A stretch of DNA of 64,000 nucleotides from Occallatibacter riparius. GTDB taxonomy: Bacteria > Acidobacteriota > Terriglobia > Terriglobales > Acidobacteriaceae. Of this stretch, positions 21,206 through 30,405 are shown in pieces. Every line of letters starts with the position of its first letter. The stretch's first letter is position 1. The stretch is taken from the NCBI RefSeq assembly GCF_025264625.1, contig NZ_CP093313.1:5580001-5644000 (forward strand). The letters run 5' to 3'. Made by a program: the position numbers and the translations under genes. The notes beneath the pieces are model-generated. The model searched no databases. It worked only from the letters and a program-made list of their open reading frames with translations, and was not told where the DNA came from.

Positions 21206-23275
21206 ATGAGCAAAGCATTGAAGTTGGTAGTCAGCACGCTCGTGCTGGCTTTTGTCGGGTGGTCAGCAACCGCGAACGCGGCCACCGAAGCAGAGAAACT
21301 CGCCGCGATCCAGAACGGGCTTGCCCATCTGGCCGCGATCCAACAATCCGATGGATCCTGGGGCTATTTCGGTGTGTACGAGCAAGCCGCCACAGGGGCA
21401 GCAGCCTTCTCTTTCTTAAGCCAACAGGCGAACTGGGGCTCCAACGCATCGGCATACCAGACCGTAGTTGACAATGCGATGGCATTCTTACTGGCCAACG
21501 CAAGCACAATGCCTGTGAACACGCGCAATGATGGCGTAAACATCTGCCCTGGCGGCGCTGCCACCTGTACCGGCGTTTACTGGTACGGGGCCGGCGAATC
21601 GACCTACACAACTGGTTTGATTGCTCCGGCCATCGCGCTTTATGGCGCAGCCAAGGGCGCGAATAACGTAGCAACGACAGCAGGCCCGCTGGCCAACATG
21701 ACCTGGGCCGACATCGCACAAGGCCTTACAAACGAGTTTTCCGCGAGTCAAAGCTCCGCCATCAATGGGAACAGAGATGGGGGGTGGCGCTACTACATCC
21801 CCGGAAACGGCGACTCGGACAGTTCGACAACGCAGTGGGCGGTACTTACGCTCCTCTACGATCAGACCCTCGGCGCGGTAACGCCGCAGACGGTCGTCGA
21901 TCACCTGAAGAACTGGCTTGTCGTATCCCAGGTGGCTGGATACGGCGGAGCTGGATGCTATCAGCCCGATTATCCGATTTGCGAAGAGAGCGACACCGGG
22001 AGCCTGCTGATTGGGCTGAAATTCACCGGCGCCGACATCAACAACGCGCAGGTTCAGGCGGCGCTTGCCTGGCTGAACTCAGACTGGACCTCGACGGCCA
22101 ACAGCACCTGGTATGGGAACTTCGGTCACCCATACGCCATGTGGGCGGTCTACAAAGGGCTCGAGACAAACATCGGTCTGAACGACACCACGCATCTCCT
22201 TAGCCGCTACACCGATTGCGGCGTGGGGCGCAGTGCGCCTCCCGGCGACGGCGTGTGCACCTGGTGGCAGGACTACAACGAGTATCTTGTGACCACGCAG
22301 AATCCCGGCGGCGACTGGTCGGGGTATTCGGAGTGGGTAGATCCGCTCTCGACGGCATTCTTCGTCAACATCCTCGGCGCTACACAGCTTCCGCAGATCA
22401 CTGCGCCCTGCCTGGTAATCAACGCCATCCAGGGAACGGCGATTACCCCGGCTACGATGCAGGCGACCGGCGGAGCCGGCGGCCCCTACACGTACACGGC
22501 CACCGGACTGCCGGCGGGACTCACCATGTCGACCGGCGGGACAATTAGCGGAACGCCGACCGTGAACGGAACCTTCCCTTACACCGTCACTATTACTGAC
22601 AAGGCTGGGAACACGGGCACGGTCACCTGCTCCATCCTTGTTTACGCTCCGATCAGCGCACCGTGCACATTGATCAATGCCAAGCAGGGCACCGCGATCA
22701 CGCCCGTAACCGTGGTGGCGACCGGTGGCGCCGGAGGCTACACCTTTACGGCTGCTGGTTTGCCGAATGGCATCTCGATCTCGTCCTCCGGGACGATCTC
22801 CGGAACGCCGACAGTCAGCGGAACTTTCCCCTACACCATCACAATCACCGATTCGGCAGGCAACCAGGGCATCGTCACTTGCTCCATCACCGTTGCGCCA
22901 GCCGTCTACAAGTGCCCGCTGTCGCATGGGTATTGGAAGAACCATTCCAAGTGGCCAGTCTCTTCGTTGACTCTTGGAAACCAGACCTACACGCAGCCGC
23001 AACTGGTTGCGCTGCTGCGCACACCGGTTGCCGGCGACGCGAGCCTGATCCTGGCGTATCAGCTCATCGCTGCCAAACTGAACATCGCCAATGGCTCGGA
23101 TCCCACGCAAGCCCTGGCGACGATCGTCAACGCGGATGCGCTCCTCAGCGGATTCACCGGGAACCTTCCGTACCACGTGAAACCGTCAAGCACGGCGGGC
23201 GCCGCGATGACCTCCGATGCGGCTCTGCTGGATGCGTATAACAACGCCATGCTCACACCCGGCTGCGTTCAATAG
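21206..23275 (+). CDS. Secreted toroid-fold protein with two Ig-like repeats
   Basis: A 689-residue exported protein. Residues 1-25 are a signal peptide ending ATANA. About 26-395 look like an alpha/alpha-toroid of the prenyltransferase/squalene-cyclase type: QW-like repeats are seen as QQSDGSWGYF (46-55), GGWRYYIPG and GGDWSGYSEW. I find no DxDD or other cyclase acid motif, so a binding or structural role is more likely than catalysis. Two Ig-like repeats of the putative-Ig (He_PIG) kind follow, each with the phrase TISGTPTV. The last 120 residues open with CPLSHGYWKNH, a GYWKNH-type cysteine-containing module of unknown function. Cargo or ligand unknown. Confidence 0.75.
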   Translation: MSKALKLVVSTLVLAFVGWSATANAATEAEKLAAIQNGLAHLAAIQQSDGSWGYFGVYEQAATGAAAFSFLSQQANWGSNASAYQTVVDNAMAFLLANASTMPVNTRNDGVNICPGGAATCTGVYWYGAGESTYTTGLIAPAIALYGAAKGANNVATTAGPLANMTWADIAQGLTNEFSASQSSAINGNRDGGWRYYIPGNGDSDSSTTQWAVLTLLYDQTLGAVTPQTVVDHLKNWLVVSQVAGYGGAGCYQPDYPICEESDTGSLLIGLKFTGADINNAQVQAALAWLNSDWTSTANSTWYGNFGHPYAMWAVYKGLETNIGLNDTTHLLSRYTDCGVGRSAPPGDGVCTWWQDYNEYLVTTQNPGGDWSGYSEWVDPLSTAFFVNILGATQLPQITAPCLVINAIQGTAITPATMQATGGAGGPYTYTATGLPAGLTMSTGGTISGTPTVNGTFPYTVTITDKAGNTGTVTCSILVYAPISAPCTLINAKQGTAITPVTVVATGGAGGYTFTAAGLPNGISISSSGTISGTPTVSGTFPYTITITDSAGNQGIVTCSITVAPAVYKCPLSHGYWKNHSKWPVSSLTLGNQTYTQPQLVALLRTPVAGDASLILAYQLIAAKLNIANGSDPTQALATIVNADALLSGFTGNLPYHVKPSSTAGAAMTSDAALLDAYNNAMLTPGCVQ

Positions 23276-23313
23276 GCACCGGATGGCTTGAACGGCCGGC
23301 CAACATAGACCTG

Positions 23314-23342
23314 TCCCAGGTCCCAGTCAATGGGACCTGGGA
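23314..23342. terminator. Perfect inverted repeat after the toroid gene
   Basis: A 12-bp perfect stem (23314-23325 with 23331-23342) with a five-base loop lies 38 bases after the stop. There is no T-run, so it is either a weak terminator or another structured element. Confidence 0.45.
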
Positions 23343-23530
23343 TGGATCCGGACACGGCTCCAGAGACTCGGTGCACTTCTCGTGAAATTGGGCTTCTCTT
23401 CCAGCAGTCGTCGCGCATCTGGAACTTCTACCAGTAGCGATGTCATGCCTGCGCCAAATAGGTTCACGCTACACCCCCCAATCGGCCCCGGGCTCAGGCG
23501 GATATCAATTCCACGGAGAGAATCGAACCC

Positions 23531-24541
23531 ATGCACGTTAACGGCCGTGCTTGCACAGCCTTGCTGTTTCTTTCCCTGACTCTTCTTTTACCCGGATCAG
23601 CCCAGCAGAAAGGGCAATATCTGCCCGGACAGTTTGGCCTGAATGCGGGCGTGATGCCCGAGCCGGGCGTCAGCTACGCGAACATCAGCGTCAACTACTT
23701 CGCCGAGCAGCTCAAAGACGCAAACGGAGACGTCACGGCCTCCACTGGCTCTTACAACTTGTGGGCGGTCGAGAACCTGTTCTTCTACAAACCGGATAAG
23801 AAGCTGCTGGGCGGCAACTGGGTTCTGCTCGCGATCGCCCCAACGGCCGCCAATGGCTCGGTGACGGAGGAGAACCTGGGCCTGCAGGCAGGTGGTTTCG
23901 GAATCGCCGACATCTTTATTCAACCGCTCACCCTCAGTTGGAAGCTGCCGCGCGCGGACGTCTGGGTGGGCGACGGCTTTGTTGCCCCGACCGGCCGGTA
24001 CAGCCCCGGCGCAAGTGACAACATCGGCTCGGGCTACTGGGGGAACCAGGTGCTGTCGGGCACTACGGCGTATTTGACGAAGAACAAGGGGACCTCCGCA
24101 AGCCTCTTCACCGATTGGGAAGTGCACGGATCGAAGGTGACTTCAGACCGCTTCCAAGAGACGCCGGGACAGACCTTCACGATGGAGTGGGGGTTGGGGC
24201 AGGTGCTCCCGCTGGACAAGCAGCTTAAAAAGCTCATGCAGGTGGGCATGGTGGGTTACGACCAGTGGCAGACTTCGAGCAACTCCGGAGTGCTGGCGAG
24301 CGGCGTGCCGGCGCGCACGGTGCCTTACTACTCGGCGCACGCGCTGGGACTTCAGGCGAACTTCATCGTGCCAGCCAAAAACGTGATCTTCTACTTCAAA
24401 TTCGAACCCGAGTACCGCGCATTAGCCCGTGTGGAAGGCCGCACCTTCGCCTTCGGCGGCAGTTACACGTTCCGCATCCCCAAGCCGGAAATGAGCCTGC
24501 ATTCCACGGCCGGTTCCGGCGCTTCGTCCGCCAACCAATGA
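23531..24541 (+). CDS. Outer-membrane beta-barrel, phenol meta-pathway (MetA) type
   Basis: A 336-residue exported protein with signal peptide (cleavage probably near GSAQQ) followed by alternating strand-like segments. GDGFVAPTGRYSPGASDNIG and FTMEWGLGQVLPL are typical of the Phenol_MetA_deg (transporter) barrel family. Members are thought to form outer-membrane channels for hydrophobic or aromatic compounds, mostly by analogy. GGAGAG precedes the ATG. A sulfatase gene follows by 24 bases, so the two are probably co-transcribed and may deal with one sulfated substrate. Confidence 0.75.
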   Translation: MHVNGRACTALLFLSLTLLLPGSAQQKGQYLPGQFGLNAGVMPEPGVSYANISVNYFAEQLKDANGDVTASTGSYNLWAVENLFFYKPDKKLLGGNWVLLAIAPTAANGSVTEENLGLQAGGFGIADIFIQPLTLSWKLPRADVWVGDGFVAPTGRYSPGASDNIGSGYWGNQVLSGTTAYLTKNKGTSASLFTDWEVHGSKVTSDRFQETPGQTFTMEWGLGQVLPLDKQLKKLMQVGMVGYDQWQTSSNSGVLASGVPARTVPYYSAHALGLQANFIVPAKNVIFYFKFEPEYRALARVEGRTFAFGGSYTFRIPKPEMSLHSTAGSGASSANQ

Positions 24542-24565
24542 AGAAAGGTTCGAGGAGTACGCGTC

Positions 24566-26293
24566 ATGGTTAGTGATCATTTTTTCAGTACCTGTTCCAG
24601 ATCTTCGCTACCTTGCAAAAACCCACGCGGGCTGTTCCGTCTGGCTGTCGTGGCCTTTGGGTTCCTGGTTTGCCAGATAGCGTTGAGCGCGCAGGACAAG
24701 CGGCCCAACATCCTGCTGGTCGTCGCCGACGATATGGGCTGGTCGGATGCCGGCGCATATGGTGGCGAGATCTTTACCCCGAACATCAATCGGCTGGCAA
24801 GCCGCGGGTATCAGTTCCTCAACTTCCACGTGGGCTCAATGTGCGCACCGACGCGCAGCATGCTGATGACTGGCGTGGACAATCACGTGGTCGGCCTCGG
24901 CAACATGGTCGAGCTACTCGCAGATAATCAGCGCGGCAAGCCCGGCTATGAAGGAAAGCTGAACGGCCGCGCGGTCACTATGGCCTCATTGCTGCAGAAG
25001 GCCGGCTACCACACCTATATGGCGGGCAAGTGGCACCTGGGATACACGCCGGAAACGCTGCCCGCTTCGCAGGGTTTCGAGCAGTCGTTCGTGCTTGCCG
25101 AGGGGGGCGCGGACAACTACGAGAAGAAGTCCTATAGCCCGAATTACACGACGCCTCCGCATTTCTTCGATGGGCTGAAAGAAGCGGAGCTGCCGCCTGA
25201 CTTCTACTCCAGCCGCTCATACACCGACAAGATGCTGGGCTGGATCGACGACGGCTCGTCTGACGGCAAGCCGTTCTTCGCTTATCTCGCGTTTCAGGCG
25301 GTGCACATGCCGCTCCAGGTTCCAGCGGAGTACACCGACCGCTATCTCGCGACTTACCAGGCAGGCTGGTCAAAGCTCAGGAGCATACGCTACCAACGGC
25401 AGGTTGATATGGGCATTTCACCGGCCGGCCTGACTCTGGTGACACCCAAGATCATTCCCGACTGGAATTCGATGCCGGAAGACGAACGGCGCATGGACGC
25501 CAAGCGCATGGCCGTCTATGCGGGAATGCTCGAATACATGGACATGAGCATTGGGCGTGTGCTCGACCATTTGAAGCAGAAGGGCGTACTCGACAACACC
25601 ATCGTGATCTTTATGAGCGACAACGGCGGGGAGGCCCATGAACTCATGGACCACTACCCGGATTACTACGCCAAGAACTTCAATATGACCTATGAGCACA
25701 TGGGCCAGAAGACCAGTTTTGTTGAATACGGGCCAGCGTGGGCCATGGTTTCGATGACGCCGTTTTCGAATTTCAAATCGTCGGCGGGAGAAGGCGGGGT
25801 GCGCGCGCCGTTGCTCATCTCTTATCCCAAGTCCATTCCGGCGGGACAGAGAACGGATGCGTTTGCGAGCGTGGTGGACGTTGTGCCCACGTTGCTGGAA
25901 TTCGCCGGAGTGCAGCCGTCTTCTAACTCCGCGCCGCTTTCCGGCAGAAGCATGGCTGGGCTGCTCACGGGCACGTCCCAACAGGTGTATCCGAGCGACG
26001 TATCGATCTCGCAGGAGCTGTCGGGTGGGGCCGCCGTCTACCAGGGCGGCTATAAACTGGCGCGCAACATTCCGCCGTATGGCGATCGCAAGTGGCACCT
26101 CTACAACCTGCAGACCGATCCGATGGAGCTGAAGGACATTGCGGCGGACGAGCCGGATCGCGTCAAGTCGATGTCGGATGCGTACGCTGACTACGTTTCC
26201 AAGAATGGCGTGGTTGAGGTGCCGGACGATTACGACATCGCCGTCCAGGCCACGAAGAACGCGCAAGCCAAGCATTCAGCATCGCCGCACTAG
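24566..26293 (+). CDS. Exported arylsulfatase-type sulfatase
   Basis: A 575-residue type-I sulfatase that hydrolyses sulfate esters. An N-terminal hydrophobic segment ending near residue 42 marks export. The active-site signature MCAPTRSMLMTG has Cys93 as the residue converted to formylglycine. Metal-binding Asp55 and Asp56 are in VVADDMGWSD, AGKWHLGY is the family lysine/histidine motif, and MSDNGGEAHE supplies the C-terminal metal ligands. GAGGAG lies nine bases before the ATG. No maturation enzyme gene is in the window. The substrate is unknown. Confidence 0.9.
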   Translation: MVSDHFFSTCSRSSLPCKNPRGLFRLAVVAFGFLVCQIALSAQDKRPNILLVVADDMGWSDAGAYGGEIFTPNINRLASRGYQFLNFHVGSMCAPTRSMLMTGVDNHVVGLGNMVELLADNQRGKPGYEGKLNGRAVTMASLLQKAGYHTYMAGKWHLGYTPETLPASQGFEQSFVLAEGGADNYEKKSYSPNYTTPPHFFDGLKEAELPPDFYSSRSYTDKMLGWIDDGSSDGKPFFAYLAFQAVHMPLQVPAEYTDRYLATYQAGWSKLRSIRYQRQVDMGISPAGLTLVTPKIIPDWNSMPEDERRMDAKRMAVYAGMLEYMDMSIGRVLDHLKQKGVLDNTIVIFMSDNGGEAHELMDHYPDYYAKNFNMTYEHMGQKTSFVEYGPAWAMVSMTPFSNFKSSAGEGGVRAPLLISYPKSIPAGQRTDAFASVVDVVPTLLEFAGVQPSSNSAPLSGRSMAGLLTGTSQQVYPSDVSISQELSGGAAVYQGGYKLARNIPPYGDRKWHLYNLQTDPMELKDIAADEPDRVKSMSDAYADYVSKNGVVEVPDDYDIAVQATKNAQAKHSASPH

Positions 26294-26531
26294 GCCTCAT
26301 TGGCCGCGGTGGATTGTGGGGAGTTCAGGTTCTGAAATGAACCGTGCAGACGGATCAGGGCTCCCGGCGCAATCGCTGGCACGATTGCCAGTTGACGGCT
26401 GCGGGAGGTCACGCGACGGTGTTAGGGGACCAAGCAGCATGATTCAGGGCCGGTACAGGCAAAAAGGGGTGCGTCTCGTCTGGCCACTTGCACACACCGC
26501 TCACACGCCTGGACGACGCAAAGGAGAACAG

Positions 26532-27113
26532 ATGCGAAATAGGAACACCTTACTCCGTAGTTTTCTGATGAGTTCCCTTCTCCTTTTGTTGATGGGGATG
26601 GGCGCAACCGCTCAGAACAAGGAACGCATGACGATCCAGGCGACGGCCTCGGGGACGAGCACGCAACTGGGCAAGATGGTCGACGTAACCATCTACATTG
26701 AGCAGTTTTCTACTCCCGACGATAAGCAGACGTTGATCGACGCGTTCAAAAAGTCAGGCCAGGACGGTCTAGTAAAAGCTCTCGAGGACATGAAGCCCAA
26801 GGGCCGTATCAGATTCTCCAGCGGGGGCGTCGGTAACGACGTCAAGTTCATCATCGAGTTGCCGTCCGATAAAGGACGTCGATTCCGGCTGGTGACTGAC
26901 CGCAACCTCGCGTTCGCAGAAATCTATCAGAGTACCCGTTCGGAGAATTACAACGTCGGCGCCATGGAGTTGACCCTTACGCCCGACGGCAAGGGCTCTG
27001 GCAGGGTGCTGCCGGCATGCAGTTTGACGGTGAACAAGAAGAAGCAGCAGGTCGAGATAGAGACCTTTCAGAATCCCTGGAATCTGAGCAATTTCAGGGT
27101 CTCGAATGATTGA
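26532..27113 (+). CDS. Small exported protein of unknown function
   Basis: A 193-residue protein with a clear signal peptide (MRNRNTLLRSFLMSS, then a leucine-rich core, cleavage near GATAQ). AAGGAG lies six bases before the ATG. The mature part is a mixed alpha/beta domain of about 165 residues (GTSTQLGKMVDVTIYIEQF, then FAEIYQSTRSENYNVGAMEL) with no recognised catalytic motif. The 238-base gap before it suggests its own promoter. I cannot assign a family with confidence; it resembles small exported proteins seen in acidobacteria. Confidence 0.75.
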   Translation: MRNRNTLLRSFLMSSLLLLLMGMGATAQNKERMTIQATASGTSTQLGKMVDVTIYIEQFSTPDDKQTLIDAFKKSGQDGLVKALEDMKPKGRIRFSSGGVGNDVKFIIELPSDKGRRFRLVTDRNLAFAEIYQSTRSENYNVGAMELTLTPDGKGSGRVLPACSLTVNKKKQQVEIETFQNPWNLSNFRVSND

Positions 27114-27173
27114 GGGCGTTGCGGTGCCTTCATGCGCGAGCCATCAAACCGCTTGCCGCCTGACTTGGCGCGC

Positions 27174-29330
27174 TTACTCGGTCGGTTCGAATCCGGGCAG
27201 GATGCGCGACTCCGATCCGAACTTGTGGTATCCGCCAAAGCTCATGTCGTTAATCATGGTTTCGAAGTAGCCGTACTGGCTGAAGACCATGCCCCACTCG
27301 TGCATCCGGCGCAGCGAGCGGCCGCGCGATATGTCGACGCTGCGCTGTGGACATATATAGGTGTTGCCGCCCAGCACCTGCGGGCCATATTCGACCATGA
27401 TCTGCGAACGGATGATGGGCACGTCGGGGTCCCGTTCTTCATCGAGATCGCCATTGATCGTGATGCGCAGGATGGAGCCGGTCTCGGGGTCGACCGAGAA
27501 TTCGCCGTAGGTGTCAGCCTTGTTGCGATAGAGGATCGTACCGCCCGCCTGGGGAAGGCAGCAGAAGGTGAGTTCGGGAGCAACATTCGCGGTGATGGCG
27601 CGGTACGAGAACACCGCGACCTCGCCGTGCTGGCCGTGCTCCCACCGCTTCCACTGGATAGTGCTTGGAGTAGTGGCAGCGGCCTTGAGGACGAAGCTGA
27701 GGATCGGGCCAAAGGTGCCCCAGGTCTGAAGATCGCGTACCCGCGAGCCGCGATTGACCTGACGCTTGTTGAGCTTCTGCTTTTTGTCGACCTCCTCGTT
27801 CCCGTTTCGATAAAGGACTGTGGCGTGCTCTCCGCTGGCGAAGTGGAGAGTCGGATCCTGGTGTGGCAACTTCCAGCTCTCGTTGTCGCGCTCCTCGGGC
27901 TCTTCAAAGCGGACCGTGTTGCGCAGCGCGTAGAAGTCGGGCAGCTTGGGAATTACATTGACCAGGTAGTCGATGGTTCGCGCGAGGATAGCGCGCTGCT
28001 CCGACAGTGGTGGCACCGGTCGATTCGCGATTTCATCGGCAGGCGGCGGAAGCGCTAGCGACAGGTCGGCAGCCGCCGTGAGCGCCTGGCGTTCTTTTTC
28101 GCTATGGATCGCCTTCAACAGCACATCGAGCCGAGGCGTGCTCAGGCGTTCTACGAGTTCGAGATTCTGCAGCTTGTGCAGCAGACCCGAATGCGCATGC
28201 ACCAGCTCTTCAACCTGCGCGACCGTGACCTTCTCGACGCCCGGCCGAGGATTGTCGAAATAGACGGGCTGGTTGTAATAGCCAAGAGGAGCGCGGATGG
28301 TGAGGCCATCTCCGGCGATCTCGACTCGCAGGCTGTGGTACTCGTCCATGGTTGAGGTGCGCGGCGGATTGAAGGTGAGGGTGTAGAAGCTTCGCTCTTT
28401 TTCTACGCAGGCCTCGATATCGCGGGCCAGATCGCCTGATGAATCGAGCTCCAGGCCTCCGGTTTGCTTCACGATCGCCTGCAAAGCCATTTTGGCCGGC
28501 TGCATATCCTTTTGCGATCGCGGCGCTTCGACGTCGGGGCGACTGAGCGCGTCGAGCCCTACGTTGATGCTATCCACGGTTATGCGCGCTTCGCGCAGGC
28601 GGGTGGAGAGTTCCACGAAGTCGTAGAAGCTGTTATAGCCTCCATTCACCGGCCAACCGGGGCCGATCCAGACCATGATTTTGCGGCCCGGGATCTCTCG
28701 CTGGTGGATGGCAACGGAGCCCAGGGTACGCACGGAGAGCTGATTCTGCGGCATTCCCGAGATCCATCCGCCGTCGAAGGGGTTGAGAGGATCGGCAGCC
28801 CACATGGCGAACTGAGGTCTCTTCTGTTCCAGTTCGTTTGCCAGAAGGTTCCCGTTCACCGTGGACCTCAAGGAGGAGAACAACCCGTCTCGCGTAAGCC
28901 GGTAGAGAAAGCATTCGGAATCGAGGAAGCCATTGTTGCGGTGGAGGAAATCCTCGATGGCACTCGCAGCGTCCGTAACCTGCTGGGGCGAGAGATTAAT
29001 GGCATCGAGAACCAAAATCAGCTCGGGCGGCGGTTCGGACTGCGCCGTAGAACTGTGCAGCGTGCGGATCTTCACCGGCCTGTCGTTGTCGAACAGCGTG
29101 AAATCAAGTGGCGAGAGGGTCGAAACAGGTTTCCCCGCCTTGTCGGACGCAACAACATCAATGCTGAACAGCCCATCCCGCACCACCGGATTCGACGGGC
29201 CCAGCGGCGTCGGCGTCTTCTGCGCGGCCGTCGGATCGTACAAGGGCGGAGTTTGCGCGGCTGCCGCGCACGTGGCGACGAAGATGATGACCGCGATAAA
29301 AGTCGTGCGCTGCGGGTTCAGTCGATTCAC
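27174..29330 (-). CDS. VWFA-related acidobacterial protein with C-terminal surface module
   Basis: A 718-residue exported protein. After a signal peptide, residues 45-345 have the acidobacterial VWFA-related architecture: SIDVVASDKAGKPVSTLSP, PELILVLDAINLS, IMVWIGPGWPV and ERSFYTLTF. Residues 360-718 form a second module that recurs alone in the gene at 56821-57957; both end with an INDxxFxxYHxFGSESRI motif. The start is GTG with AAGG six bases upstream. It converges on the preceding small exported gene. Function is unknown; VWA folds usually bind protein partners. Confidence 0.8.
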   Translation of the reverse strand: MNRLNPQRTTFIAVIIFVATCAAAAQTPPLYDPTAAQKTPTPLGPSNPVVRDGLFSIDVVASDKAGKPVSTLSPLDFTLFDNDRPVKIRTLHSSTAQSEPPPELILVLDAINLSPQQVTDAASAIEDFLHRNNGFLDSECFLYRLTRDGLFSSLRSTVNGNLLANELEQKRPQFAMWAADPLNPFDGGWISGMPQNQLSVRTLGSVAIHQREIPGRKIMVWIGPGWPVNGGYNSFYDFVELSTRLREARITVDSINVGLDALSRPDVEAPRSQKDMQPAKMALQAIVKQTGGLELDSSGDLARDIEACVEKERSFYTLTFNPPRTSTMDEYHSLRVEIAGDGLTIRAPLGYYNQPVYFDNPRPGVEKVTVAQVEELVHAHSGLLHKLQNLELVERLSTPRLDVLLKAIHSEKERQALTAAADLSLALPPPADEIANRPVPPLSEQRAILARTIDYLVNVIPKLPDFYALRNTVRFEEPEERDNESWKLPHQDPTLHFASGEHATVLYRNGNEEVDKKQKLNKRQVNRGSRVRDLQTWGTFGPILSFVLKAAATTPSTIQWKRWEHGQHGEVAVFSYRAITANVAPELTFCCLPQAGGTILYRNKADTYGEFSVDPETGSILRITINGDLDEERDPDVPIIRSQIMVEYGPQVLGGNTYICPQRSVDISRGRSLRRMHEWGMVFSQYGYFETMINDMSFGGYHKFGSESRILPGFEPTE

Positions 29331-29537
29331 CTATTACCTTGGTCCGGGAGACTCGTGGCGAGGTTAGCACGGAGTGCGTCCGGGGCTCTGTGACACAGGG
29401 CTAGGGCACGTCTCGTTTTTCGCTGCCACCCGCATGAGGGGCGTGCTAGGATAGCGACACTTTATCTCCTCCAGCCTTCTCCCCCTGTCATTGGGCCTTT
29501 GTCGGCATTGTCCATTTCTATTGCACGAGGGGAATAC

Positions 29538-30254
29538 GTGAGGATCGACAGGTTCTTCTATAGCGGGTCTGCGGCTGTCTTTCTCCTGTTGTTGCTGGCC
29601 GGCTTCCATCCGTTCTTCCTGCACCGTACCCATTTCGATGGCAGTGCGATTGATCCTTCAATCTTCTGGATTGTGGCGGTCCACGGCATCGCGATCACAG
29701 CCTGGTTCGTGCTGTTCCTGGCGCAGTCGTTGCTGATCGCGGTTCGGAATCGCAAGTTGCACATGACCCTGGGATGGTCGGCCATCGCCGTCGGCATTGC
29801 AGTCGCGGGTTCGGGTACGCTGGTCGCCGTCCGATCGGTTCAGCTCACGCCCGGCTTCGTGTTTTTCAACATGGAATATCCGCGGTTCCTGCTGGCGATG
29901 TTCATGGAGATGGCGATGTTTACAGCCTTCCTCACCACCGGAATCGTGATGCGGAAGAAGCCGGGGATCCACCGGCCGATGATGCTGCTGACCGGACTGG
30001 CTATTCTTCCGGGCGCCACGGCTCGCGTTCCGATGCTTTACCCGGTGTTTGGCCATTCGGGGTGGGTGGGCTTGTTTGGGCCGGCCTTCTGCCTCGGCGC
30101 GCTCCTTTTGCTGTTCCGACAGGGGATGACCCGTAAATTCGATCTCTGGTTCGCAGGTGGATACGCGATCTGGATCGTCGCATATATTGCGTCGACGAGC
30201 CTGTCGCTGACGGATACGTGGAGCCGGATGGCTACCAGGATCCTGGCCTTGTGA
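29538..30254 (+). CDS. Multispanning membrane protein of unknown function
   Basis: A 238-residue protein with six or seven predicted membrane helices. Histidines sit at helix ends (VAVHGIAIT, RKLHMTLGW, PGIHRPMML), which could be heme ligands, but that is speculation. GTG 29538 is preferred because GAGGGGA lies about six bases upstream; an in-frame TTG at 29499 has no such site. It lies upstream of the pentaheme cytochrome gene in the same direction, 151 bases away, so an electron-transfer link is possible but not shown. Confidence 0.7.
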   Translation: MRIDRFFYSGSAAVFLLLLLAGFHPFFLHRTHFDGSAIDPSIFWIVAVHGIAITAWFVLFLAQSLLIAVRNRKLHMTLGWSAIAVGIAVAGSGTLVAVRSVQLTPGFVFFNMEYPRFLLAMFMEMAMFTAFLTTGIVMRKKPGIHRPMMLLTGLAILPGATARVPMLYPVFGHSGWVGLFGPAFCLGALLLLFRQGMTRKFDLWFAGGYAIWIVAYIASTSLSLTDTWSRMATRILAL

Positions 30255-30405
30255 ACGCCAGGCGGAACCCGGTTCCCTGCCTTTCTCAACCCTTCGGTGG
30301 AGACAGGGGTACCCCTGCGCCTGCTACCTTTTTTGGTGTCCTCCGGTCTAGATTGCAAGTTCAACGGCCGGCGGGCCCATATATCCGGGGAGATTATTCT
30401 TCATC

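Noticed and set aside
21010..21285. 91-codon minus-strand frame in the nuoA-toroid gap
   Set aside because: Runs into the signal-peptide region of the toroid gene and has no ribosome site or family; treated as chance.
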